From assembly GCF_028823685.1 (NCBI RefSeq), contig NZ_JAPEHZ010000004.1, positions 1-64,000 on the forward strand: a stretch of DNA of 64,000 nucleotides. The letters are read 5' to 3'. Every line of letters begins with the position of its first letter. Position 1 is the first letter of the stretch. Source of the stretch: Tenacibaculum sp. L6. Its GTDB lineage: Bacteria; Bacteroidota; Bacteroidia; Flavobacteriales; Flavobacteriaceae. The notes below the pieces were generated by a model, which had not been told where the DNA came from, ran no database searches, and worked only from the letters and a program-made list of their open reading frames with translations. This document shows, piece after piece, positions 7,680 to 15,667 of the stretch. Both the position numbers and the translations under genes were made by a program.

Positions 7680-9533
7680 ATGAAAAAGAATGTCTTAAAA
7701 CAACTAGTTTTAGGAGTCTTTTTATTACTTAATTATAAAATGTTGGCTCAGTCTGAAATGCAAAGTTTCAAGGCTTTTGGGGTAAATCCAACAATACCTA
7801 ATGATTCTCTTTTTAAAAATATCAAACAAGCAAAAGATTTTAAGGCAAAGTATGTCGGCATCTACGATCTTATTGAATTCCATCAACAAAAAGGGAATTT
7901 AGATTCAATTATACATTATGGTCACGAATTGTATGCTGAAACAACTAATGAAAAGCTTTTACCGAAGAAAGAAGAGCACTTATCTAAGGTTTCTTGTGCT
8001 ATTGCTGAAGGTAAACTAGAAAAAGGGTTGTTTGATGAAGCGTTAAAGTGGTTTTTAAAAGGAATAGAACATTCTAAAAAGAATTTTGATGACGAACTCT
8101 ATGTTAAAAACAGAATTGGATTAGGGGTTGTAAAATATGTTAGAGGGAACGAAGAAGAAGGAAAAGCAATAATAGAAGAATGCTCAGAAAACGCTCCTAA
8201 TGAAAAACTAAAACACGATGCTTTTTTTGAGGTAGGGTTTATTTATTATACAAAAGATGTCTTAGAAAAAGCAAAAGAAAACTATAACAAAGCAAAGATG
8301 TTTTATGTTTCTGAAGGATATTTAAAAAAAGCTTTAGAGGTTGATTTATGGCTTAGTAGAATATTAGAGAAAGAGGGCAATATTGAAGAAGCATTAAATG
8401 TTTGTTTTAATGTTTTTAACGAATCTTTGTCAAACGGTTTTTATACACTTTACGCAAAGACTGGGAATGTACTTGGTGGTTTTTATTTGAAAAAGAAAGA
8501 CTATGATGCAGCGAAAAAAATACTGTCTACGGTTTATATAAACTCTATTCAATGGGGAAATTTAGATATAGAGAGAAGAGTTGTTTTAGGACTTCAAAAT
8601 GCCTATGCTGAAACAGGAGATTATAAAAATGCTCATGCTTTAATGACTCAACTAAACAGTATAAATCATAAAATATTAACTAGTCAAAACAAACAGCAGG
8701 TTAATGAACTTGAAGTACAATACAAAACACTAGAGCAGAAACAAGAGATAGAACGACAGAGAACAATAAAAACAAATATATTAATAGGTTTTCTAATTGT
8801 TTTAATTCCTGTACTAGGCTTGTTGTATATGTATTATCAAAAACTTCAAACACAAAGTAAACTTACCAAAACCTTAGAAGAGGTTAGTCAACAAAAAATA
8901 ACAACACTATTAAAAAATCAAGAGTTAAAATTGGTAAAAGCATCGTTAGAAGGTCAGAATAATGAAAGACAACGTATTGCGAGAGAGCTTCATGATAGTA
9001 TTGGAGGAAATTTAGCAACCATAAAATTACAGTTATCAAACGATATTAAACCAGAAAAAGAAAATCTTATTCAGCAGGTTGATGACACTTACAATCAAGT
9101 AAGAGAACTGTCTCATAATTTAATGCCTAAGAAATTTAAAGATTCTGCATTTACATCAATAGTTTCAGAATATATAGATAATGTGAAGAATTTATCTAAC
9201 GAAGAAATAACATTACAAATTCATCCAAAAGAGGAGATTGATAAAATTGAAGAAAATTTAAAAGTAGAGTTGTACAAAATAATTCAAGAATTGTTGACGA
9301 ATGCTTTAAAGCATGCGAAAGCAGCTCAGATAGATATTCAGCTTTCCGTATTTAATAATAGTGTAAAGTTACTTTTTGAAGATGATGGAGTAGGATTTGA
9401 TCAAGAAAAAGTAAAGTACGGACTTGGCTTTCAAAACTTAAAAGATAGATTAAAAATCATTAAAGGAGAAATGTTTATAAATGCTTTTCCTGATAGAGGA
9501 ACGGTAATAGACATAGATGTACCTTTAAATTAA
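7680..9533 (+). CDS. TPR-containing sensor histidine kinase (NarX/DesK-type)
   Basis: The ATG at 7680 gives a good signal peptide (MKKNVLKQLVLGVFLLL ending LAQ), so I prefer it to the upstream in-frame TTG. The roughly 340-residue extracytoplasmic region is built of tetratricopeptide repeats. A transmembrane helix lies at about 364-386, then a coiled coil, then a HisKA_3 dimerisation helix with the phospho-acceptor His near 438 (RQRIARELHDSIGG). The HATPase domain has an N box QELLTNALKHAK, G1 EDDGVGFD and G2 GLGFQNLKDRL. The next gene, six bases downstream, encodes the cognate response regulator. The TPR sensor suggests protein or peptide binding outside the inner membrane, but no ligand can be named. 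Confidence 0.92.
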   Translation: MKKNVLKQLVLGVFLLLNYKMLAQSEMQSFKAFGVNPTIPNDSLFKNIKQAKDFKAKYVGIYDLIEFHQQKGNLDSIIHYGHELYAETTNEKLLPKKEEHLSKVSCAIAEGKLEKGLFDEALKWFLKGIEHSKKNFDDELYVKNRIGLGVVKYVRGNEEEGKAIIEECSENAPNEKLKHDAFFEVGFIYYTKDVLEKAKENYNKAKMFYVSEGYLKKALEVDLWLSRILEKEGNIEEALNVCFNVFNESLSNGFYTLYAKTGNVLGGFYLKKKDYDAAKKILSTVYINSIQWGNLDIERRVVLGLQNAYAETGDYKNAHALMTQLNSINHKILTSQNKQQVNELEVQYKTLEQKQEIERQRTIKTNILIGFLIVLIPVLGLLYMYYQKLQTQSKLTKTLEEVSQQKITTLLKNQELKLVKASLEGQNNERQRIARELHDSIGGNLATIKLQLSNDIKPEKENLIQQVDDTYNQVRELSHNLMPKKFKDSAFTSIVSEYIDNVKNLSNEEITLQIHPKEEIDKIEENLKVELYKIIQELLTNALKHAKAAQIDIQLSVFNNSVKLLFEDDGVGFDQEKVKYGLGFQNLKDRLKIIKGEMFINAFPDRGTVIDIDVPLN

Positions 9534-9539
9534 TGAAGT

Positions 9540-10181
9540 ATGGCATATAATATTATTCTGGTAGATGACCACAAAATGTTTTTAGACGGCTTGTTAAGCA
9601 TTTTTAATAATGAAGACGCTTACAATATTTTGTTAACAGCAAATAGTGGTGAAAATGTTATTAAGTATATAGATACAAACCCCAATCAACCAATAGATAT
9701 TGTAATTAGTGACATATCTATGCCAGATATTGATGGTATTACATTAAACGATTATATAAAGAAAGCTCGTTCTGAAATAAAAACATTGATTGTTAGTATG
9801 CATACCGATACAGGTATGATAGATACATTAATAAAAAGTGATGTTGATGGTTACTTGTCAAAAAACGCTACTCAATCAGAGTTACTTTTGGCTGTAAAAA
9901 CAATACTTGGTAACGATAAGTACTTTTCAGAATCGGTGAAACAAGCTTACATGAATAATGTCTTTAATAAAGGAAAGGACACAATGGTAACACTTACCAA
10001 ACGAGAAAAAGATGTACTTAAACTTATTGCTGAAGAATATACTACACAAGAAATAGCTGATAAACTTTTTTTAAGCAAACACACGATAGAGAGTTATAGG
10101 AAAAATTTGATATCGAAATTAAATGTGAAAAACTTAGCAGGTCTAACTAAATACGCAATAAAACTGGGCTTAGTAGAGTAG
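9540..10181 (+). CDS. NarL/FixJ-family response regulator
   Basis: The 213-residue protein has an N-terminal receiver domain with acidic pocket D9-D10 and phospho-acceptor D58 (VISDISMPDIDG). A C-terminal LuxR-type helix-turn-helix (residues about 148-210) reads LTKREKDVLKLIAEEYTTQE and then LSKHTIESYRKNL, the recognition helix. It is the DNA-binding output of the histidine kinase six bases upstream, probably in one transcript. The target promoters cannot be read from the sequence; the three small genes downstream (10290-11793) are plausible but unproven targets. Confidence 0.93.
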   Translation: MAYNIILVDDHKMFLDGLLSIFNNEDAYNILLTANSGENVIKYIDTNPNQPIDIVISDISMPDIDGITLNDYIKKARSEIKTLIVSMHTDTGMIDTLIKSDVDGYLSKNATQSELLLAVKTILGNDKYFSESVKQAYMNNVFNKGKDTMVTLTKREKDVLKLIAEEYTTQEIADKLFLSKHTIESYRKNLISKLNVKNLAGLTKYAIKLGLVE

Positions 10182-10289
10182 TTTTTACCTCTACCCCTGA
10201 AAACAGGGTATTAACTTTCGCTAGTTTCAGTCTATTTTAAGAAACACTTCCAACGCATCTTTGTACCGTAATTATTAAGCAATAAAGTT

Positions 10290-10631
10290 ATGGTCATTTT
10301 TGGATGGCGTGAAGCCAAAATAAACATACAACCTGTAAACAATCATAGTTGTAGTTATTGTAATACACCAGAGCGTTTATTTATTCAGGTAAATAGATTG
10401 TATGCGCATATATTTTGGATTCCTTTTTTTCCATTATTCAAAAAAACATATAGTATTTGCGGACATTGTAAATTAGAGATGAGTAAAAGTCAAATGCCTC
10501 CAGATTTACAAAAAAAAGCAAAGGATTTTAAGCAAATAAGTAAAACACCTTGGTGGATGTTCTTAGGGCTTATAATCATAACTTCATTAATGCTGTTTGT
10601 GTTTTCTTCAGCACTTTTAATTCATAAATAA
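10290..10631 (+). CDS. Zinc-ribbon membrane protein
   Basis: The 113-residue protein has two Cys pairs, CSYC near residue 21 and CGHC near 57, which form a probable zinc ribbon. A single C-terminal transmembrane helix at about 90-110 (WWMFLGLIIITSLML) follows. It resembles the zinc_ribbon_15 group, whose function is unknown. The 108-base gap to the response regulator has a near-consensus -7 box (CATCTTTG, 10256-10263), so it may be transcribed separately. Confidence 0.7.
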   Translation: MVIFGWREAKINIQPVNNHSCSYCNTPERLFIQVNRLYAHIFWIPFFPLFKKTYSICGHCKLEMSKSQMPPDLQKKAKDFKQISKTPWWMFLGLIIITSLMLFVFSSALLIHK

Positions 10632-10666
10632 AACAAATATATAAACCATTTAAATTTTAATTAAAC

Positions 10667-11086
10667 ATGATTTACGGAATTTCATTAGTATTTCTAAGTA
10701 TAGTGGCAGTACCGTCATTAATTTTAGCGAAAAAACCTAATGCAAAAGAGTTACTTGAAAAAATAGAGCCTTACCAAGGATGGATCGGTCTTATTTTTTG
10801 TATCTGGGGAATTTGGGGGGTAATTTCAGCTATTTTAAACTTAGGTTGGTTAACTACTGCGCCAATTTGGTGGGTAACTTTATTAGCTGGTAGCGTAGTT
10901 GAAGCTGTTTTAGGATTTATGTTAGGATACGGAATGATAAACAAATTATTTTTATCAAAAAATGCTGAAGCTAAAGAAAAAGCAGAACAGTTGAGAGGGA
11001 AGATTGCGCCGAAACAAGGAAAGTTTGGAATATTAGGTATTATTGTAGGAGTTTGGATGATTGTTGCTTCATTCTTATTCATATAA
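10667..11086 (+). CDS. Small multi-pass membrane protein, function unknown
   Basis: This is a 139-residue protein with four predicted membrane helices at about 2-20, 36-58, 64-88 and 118-137. Two Gly/Pro-rich loops have similar patterns, [18 protein letters not shown] in the first half and [18 protein letters not shown] in the second, which suggests an internal duplication of a two-helix unit. I do not recognise a named family. It follows the zinc-ribbon gene by 35 bases on the same strand. Confidence 0.65.
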   Translation: MIYGISLVFLSIVAVPSLILAKKPNAKELLEKIEPYQGWIGLIFCIWGIWGVISAILNLGWLTTAPIWWVTLLAGSVVEAVLGFMLGYGMINKLFLSKNAEAKEKAEQLRGKIAPKQGKFGILGIIVGVWMIVASFLFI

Positions 11087-11120
11087 CCTAAAAAAGAAAG
11101 AAAAAGAAAAATATTTATAG

Positions 11121-11194
11121 CATTGCAAACTGAGGTAAAATATAGGTAGGGGTGTGGGGTTTCTATCAAAAAATCAAAAGCCTTGTTTGCAATG
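11121..11194. repeat. Inverted repeat between the membrane protein and lipoprotein genes
   Basis: CATTGCAAAC at 11121-11130 is the exact reverse complement of GTTTGCAATG at 11185-11194, with 54 bases between. A T-run follows on the plus strand (11194-11201). It could be a long-loop terminator for the upstream genes or the remnant of a small mobile element; the G-rich loop (11148-11160) is unusual for this AT-rich DNA. Confidence 0.5.
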
Positions 11195-11250
11195 TTTTTT
11201 TAAAACAAAAGGAAAGTTTACTTTTATAATCCGATAAAAAATTGTCGAAA

Positions 11251-11793
11251 ATGAAAAAGATAAAAAATGTTTTAACAATCATGGTAGCGTTTGTATTATT
11301 AGTAAGCTGCCAGAAAGAAACTCCGCAAAAAGTTGTTGAAAAAACAGTGTTAAAAGCCAATTTGTTAACGGCTAACTATGGTATAGGATATTTTGAACAA
11401 CTGAAAGAATTACAAAAAAATGAATATTTAAAGTATTATGATAATGATGGAGAAGAATACGCTGCAACATTCTCTCAATATCTTCATAAGGTAACAATTC
11501 CAGATTTAGAAAAAAGTTTAAAAGATGTTCAAAAGTTAGAAGTAAACGAAGACTCAAAAGAGTTGATAAATACTTCTATTGAATTGTTCGAGTTTTGTAT
11601 CGGTTTTTATAAAAAAGATTATGCAGAAATAGCCTACATGTACGACGAAGGAAAAACTCAGCAAGAAATTTATATCTTAATCAATGAGTTTGAAGCTAAA
11701 AGTTTTCAAGAGTTTAAAGAGAAAAACCTTAAACTAGATGAAGCGGCTAAAATTTATGCAGAGAAGAAAGGAGTAAAGTTGAAGTTTGTTTAA
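11251..11793 (+). CDS. Putative lipoprotein, helical, function unknown
   Basis: The ATG at 11251 gives a standard lipoprotein leader (MKKIKNVLTIMVAFVLLVSC); an in-frame TTG nine bases upstream only adds residues. The mature part of about 160 residues is Lys/Glu-rich and mainly helical, without a recognisable domain. The gene stands alone between the inverted repeat at 11121 and the terminator at 11795. I cannot assign a function. Confidence 0.6.
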   Translation: MKKIKNVLTIMVAFVLLVSCQKETPQKVVEKTVLKANLLTANYGIGYFEQLKELQKNEYLKYYDNDGEEYAATFSQYLHKVTIPDLEKSLKDVQKLEVNEDSKELINTSIELFEFCIGFYKKDYAEIAYMYDEGKTQQEIYILINEFEAKSFQEFKEKNLKLDEAAKIYAEKKGVKLKFV

Positions 11794-11794
11794 A

Positions 11795-11823
11795 AAAAGC
11801 AACCCTTTTGAGGTTGCTTTTCA
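11795..11823. terminator. Bidirectional intrinsic terminator
   Basis: AAAAGCAACC (11795-11804) pairs with GGTTGCTTTT (11812-11821) around a 7-base loop. A-rich and T-rich flanks let it serve both the lipoprotein gene and the convergent oxidoreductase gene. Confidence 0.85.
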
Positions 11824-11826
11824 TCT

Positions 11827-12969
11827 TTAAGAAACTAAATTTTTAATTCGTTTCGCAATGGTTTTTTTAATGTCTTTAGGATAACTTCTATCTCCGTGAA
11901 AAACATCTGCCATAGCTTCGCTAAACTGTTGGCCGTATTTTTTTAATACAATATTTCGAATACTTTTTTGTTCGTAAAACCATTTAGAAAGCCATAAACC
12001 AGTTTTTATTTCAGGAAGTAAGTTTTCCGATATTTTTTCTAAATATAATTTTTCAGCTAATTCAGACTTTTTTTCACTCTCAATGATAGCTTCAGCAGCC
12101 AATTTACCACTGTAAATAGCGTTAGAAATTCCTTCAGCTGTAATAGGATCAGCAAAACCAGCAGCATCACCAATTAAAAACACATTATTTTTAACAAAAC
12201 CATCTGTACGAGGGGCAACAGGGATTTGAAAACCATGTTGTGATTCGCTAACAATATTTGTAATCCCTAATGTTTTTAAATATTCTTGATAATATTCTTT
12301 CAAGTTAATTTTAGTCCTTCTAGCGGAAGCAACTCCAATAGATAAATGTTTTTTCTTCGGAAAATTCCAAGCATAGCCATTAGGAATGGCATCAATATCA
12401 AAACGAACTTCTTTTGATAAACGTTCAAAATCTTCGTCAGAAACTTCTACTTCATATTCTAGAGCAGGAATTAATTTACGGGTATCTTCTTTCCATCCAG
12501 CCATTTTAGCTGTTGGACTCAACGCTCCATCTGCAGCAATAACAAAATTAGCAGTAAAATTACCTTGAGAAGTTTCTAGAGTAATAATATCATCAGAAAA
12601 AGTTAAACCTTTTAATTTGTGATTTTCTAGTAAAGTAGCTCCAAATTCTTTTGCTTTTTGGGTAATAAGATTGTCAAAAGAATCACGCATGATCATAGAA
12701 ATTGTAGGCTCTTCTCTATGTGTTTTAAAGTGAAGTTTCTCTCCCAAATAAATATCAACAGTATGGAACTCTTTTTCTACTACCTCTTTAATATCAAAAG
12801 GTAAGTTTTTACGACCTCTAAAAACAAAACCTCCACCGCACGTTTTATAACGGGGTAAAGTTTCTTTTTCAATAATAACTGTTGAAATTCCTTTTTGAGC
12901 TAAGTAAAAAGCTGTTGAAGCTCCTGATGGTCCGCTACCAATAACAGCAACATCGTAGTGTTGTTTCAT
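11827..12969 (-). CDS. Geranylgeranyl-reductase-family FAD-dependent oxidoreductase
   Basis: The 380-residue flavoprotein has an N-terminal Rossmann motif VIGSGPSGAS (residues 9-18), an early TCGGG motif, a central DGALSP segment, and the second FAD-binding motif VFLIGDAAGFADPITAEGI around 260-280. This set is typical of the geranylgeranyl reductase family, which saturates isoprenoid double bonds in chlorophyll, archaeal lipid or menaquinone side chains. In a menaquinone-making flavobacterium an isoprenoid or quinone-related substrate is plausible but not shown. It is monocistronic and convergent with the lipoprotein gene. Confidence 0.85.
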   Translation of the reverse strand: MKQHYDVAVIGSGPSGASTAFYLAQKGISTVIIEKETLPRYKTCGGGFVFRGRKNLPFDIKEVVEKEFHTVDIYLGEKLHFKTHREEPTISMIMRDSFDNLITQKAKEFGATLLENHKLKGLTFSDDIITLETSQGNFTANFVIAADGALSPTAKMAGWKEDTRKLIPALEYEVEVSDEDFERLSKEVRFDIDAIPNGYAWNFPKKKHLSIGVASARRTKINLKEYYQEYLKTLGITNIVSESQHGFQIPVAPRTDGFVKNNVFLIGDAAGFADPITAEGISNAIYSGKLAAEAIIESEKKSELAEKLYLEKISENLLPEIKTGLWLSKWFYEQKSIRNIVLKKYGQQFSEAMADVFHGDRSYPKDIKKTIAKRIKNLVS

Positions 12970-13025
12970 AGATTTATTTTTAATTCGGATAAAAATACAT
13001 TTTTATTCCGTACAAAATAATAAAT

Positions 13026-14040
13026 CTACCAGTGTAAACGAGTCATAATAGGATGATGATCAGACAATTCTAAATCGGTATACGTTTTAAAATGGTTGAT
13101 AGTTGTGTTTTTGTCAGCCAAAATAAAGTCGATTCGCATAGGATAGATGTAACGAAAAGATTTACCCATACCCATACCAGCTTCAATAAAAGCATCTTTT
13201 TTATCGGTGGCTAGTTGGTTGTATGCCCATGAATAGGCAGTGTTGTTAAAATCTCCGCAAATTACTTTTTTGCCTTTCCAAGTGGCTTCGTGTTGAGTTA
13301 TCAAATCAACCTGATCAACTTGTTTCAAAAAACCATTTTCTAAGCGTTTAAATAAACGTTCAGAACTTTTTTCGCCAAAATTTTCCTTTTTTCGGATTAA
13401 GTTTTAACGATTCTAAATGTACATTGTATACACGAACGGTGTCTTTCTTTACGACAATATCAACAAAAATAGTGTTGTTGGCACTGCTTTTAAAATTAAG
13501 AGAACCGGAGTTAATGATAGGGTATCTTGAGTAAATCGCTAGCCCGAACTTATTTGTTTTGGTTTTAGTTTTTATGTACTTGTAAGGAAGTTTTATGTCT
13601 AAAAGTTTTGAGTTGTAAAACTCTTGAAAAGCAATGACATCGGGAGTTTTGTCATTAATGAACTTGTATATTTTTTGCTCGGTTGTAGCATCATTTTCAT
13701 GTTTGTAATGATTAAACAAACGAACATTATAACTCATTATTTTTAAATCATTATTAAGTATAATTTCCTTGTTCGTAAACTTAATTAGGGGAGTAGAAAT
13801 AAACCATCCTATAATTAAAACAAGAAATGATAATAAAGTATTCTTATGAATTTTAATCAACCAATAAATAAAAAAGCAAATATTAGTAACAACTAGTAAT
13901 GGAACAGTTAAACTAAAAACTGAAAGAAAAGGAATTGTTTTTGGAGAAATATATGGAAGCGCATACGAAAGCAATAAAACAGTTGCAAAAACTGAATTAA
14001 TGAAAAATAAAAATTTATGAGCTATCGAATACTTTCTCAT
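13026..14040 (-). CDS. Endonuclease/exonuclease/phosphatase-family membrane protein, frameshifted
   Basis: Two adjacent frames together make one EEP-family protein. The N-terminal frame (13360-14040) has three membrane helices, then the first EEP motifs (IMSYNVRLFNHY, DVIAFQEF, YNVHLESLKLNPKK). It then hits a stop. The next frame (13026 to about 13390) carries the remaining motifs CGDFNNTAYSW and LSDHHPIMTRL. An extra base in the GG pair at 13385-13386, within A-rich sequence, explains the break: removing it joins LNPKKENFGEKSSERLFKRL to the second part. The intact form would be a metal-dependent phosphodiesterase facing one side of the membrane. It starts directly after the rhomboid gene with no gap. 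Confidence 0.85.
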
Positions 14041-14901
14041 TTAGTTTTTTCCTTGTTTGAATAAAAATTCTTTTTCACTTTTACTAAGTGTATCGTAACC
14101 AGACTTGCTTATTTTATCTAAAATAGCATCAATATCTTGTTGATTTTGTGTTTTATTAGCGCTTTTTTTAGGAGTTTTGTTACCCGATTTATATACTGTT
14201 TTAAGTTTTGGTTCTTTTTTAGCAAAGAATTTTTTAATCGATTCAAAAATATCCAACTCTTTATTGCTGGCACTACGAACGTAGAAAAAACCAAATGAAG
14301 CACCGCCAATGTGTGCTAAATGTCCACCAGCATTACCAGCAGGAATTTGAATAATATCAATAGCTACCCAAATACATGCCAATACCCATAGTTTTACAAA
14401 ACCTATTAGTGGAAACTTTAATTCGTAATTAGGCATGTAGGTAGCAATACCAATAAAGATGGCAGAGATACCGGCCGAAGCACCTAACAAGATATTTATG
14501 TCAATCTCTTCAGCGAATACAGGAAAAAAATTATAGCTAGCTATAAAAACAATACCTCCAAAGAGAGTTCCTAATAAATAAAAACTAAGTAGTTGTTTAG
14601 AAGTAAAATATTGTTTGAATAAATGACCTATATAGAATAAAGCTATCAGGTTAAATAAAATATGTAAAAAACTAGTATGTAAAAAACCATAGGTAATAAT
14701 CGTCCAAGGTTTGGTTAAAAAGTCATCAAAGTTGGCAGGTAAAGCAAACCACTTTACTAAAAAATTAGTTCTTGATTTAAAGAAAAAATTGAAAACATTT
14801 GTTACGTGTACCAATAAAAATACGGCAAGGTTTACATAAATAAGTTTTTCAACTACACCTGCGTGTTTAAATCTATATTTTAAGTTATCTAGTATATTCA
14901 T
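14041..14901 (-). CDS. Rhomboid-family intramembrane serine protease
   Basis: The 286-residue protein has six membrane helices and rhomboid motifs: HxxxN in TSFLHILFNLIAL, the catalytic Ser in LLGASAGISAIF, and the catalytic His in AGGHLAHIGGASFGF. A hydrophilic tail of about 80 residues ends with DIDAILDKISKSGYDTLSKS, a C-terminal motif common in flavobacterial rhomboids. Rhomboids cut membrane-protein substrates within the bilayer. It is the second of two adjacent rhomboid genes downstream of mutL, 32 bases after the first. Confidence 0.92.
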   Translation of the reverse strand: MNILDNLKYRFKHAGVVEKLIYVNLAVFLLVHVTNVFNFFFKSRTNFLVKWFALPANFDDFLTKPWTIITYGFLHTSFLHILFNLIALFYIGHLFKQYFTSKQLLSFYLLGTLFGGIVFIASYNFFPVFAEEIDINILLGASAGISAIFIGIATYMPNYELKFPLIGFVKLWVLACIWVAIDIIQIPAGNAGGHLAHIGGASFGFFYVRSASNKELDIFESIKKFFAKKEPKLKTVYKSGNKTPKKSANKTQNQQDIDAILDKISKSGYDTLSKSEKEFLFKQGKN

Positions 14902-14933
14902 TATATATAGCTCCTTTTTATAAATATACTAAA

Positions 14934-15659
14934 TTAATGAAATCTGAATTGATTTTTCTTCCAGTACCATGCTATAATAAAACCGATAATAGCCCCACCA
15001 ACATGGGCAAAATGTGCAATATTACCAATAGAGTAACTCGTCATACCAAAGAATAAATCACTCAAAATAATTAAGGGAATAAAGTATTTTGCTGCTATTG
15101 GAACAGGGAAGAAGATCAAAGCTAGTTTAGCGTTAGGATAGGTTAATCCAAAAGCTACCAAGACACCGTAAACTGCACCTGAGGCACCAACAGCTGGAGA
15201 ATTGTATAAGCTGTAAAATTCACTCATTTCTTTGTTAGAAAGTGTGATTAAGCTATCGTTATACCTTCCCATATCTAAAATTTGTTGTATTTCAGCAGGC
15301 GATACTCCCATACCGATTAATTGCTCATAAATTCCATTAAACTGATAGTAATTGGCAAGTGTATAAATTAATCCAGCTCCAATTCCAGCAGAAAAATAGA
15401 AGAAAATGAACTTATTTCTACCCCACATTTGTTCTAATGGGGTACCAAAAGCCCATAAACCATACATGTTAAAAAGTAAATGTGCAGGACCTCCATGCAT
15501 AAACATATGTGTAATATATTGCCAAAAACCAAAATGCTCATTTGCAGGATAGTGCAAAGCAAACAGATTGGTTAAATCCATATTTAATAACTGCGGAGCA
15601 AAAAATAGAATCACGTTAATGATTATTAAATGCTTTATGGCTTGTGTTAATCTAGGCAT
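14934..15659 (-). CDS. Rhomboid-family intramembrane serine protease
   Basis: The 241-residue protein carries the full rhomboid signature: HLLFNMYGLWAFG (HxxxN helix), the catalytic motif GASGAVYGVLVAF, and HFAHVGGAIIGF with the catalytic His. A loop of about 50 residues between helices 3 and 4 (EQLIGMGVSPAEIQQILDMG) is longer than in GlpG-like enzymes. It follows mutL after eight bases and is cotranscribed with it. It differs clearly from the next rhomboid, so the pair is an old duplication. Confidence 0.93.
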   Translation of the reverse strand: MPRLTQAIKHLIIINVILFFAPQLLNMDLTNLFALHYPANEHFGFWQYITHMFMHGGPAHLLFNMYGLWAFGTPLEQMWGRNKFIFFYFSAGIGAGLIYTLANYYQFNGIYEQLIGMGVSPAEIQQILDMGRYNDSLITLSNKEMSEFYSLYNSPAVGASGAVYGVLVAFGLTYPNAKLALIFFPVPIAAKYFIPLIILSDLFFGMTSYSIGNIAHFAHVGGAIIGFIIAWYWKKNQFRFH

Positions 15660-15667
15660 ACAATTTT

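Noticed and set aside
7582-11793. New sensory system of kinase, regulator and three small envelope proteins
   Set aside because: The kinase and regulator are a normal pair, and nothing beyond proximity ties the small genes to them; an inverted repeat and a separate promoter candidate argue against one transcript.
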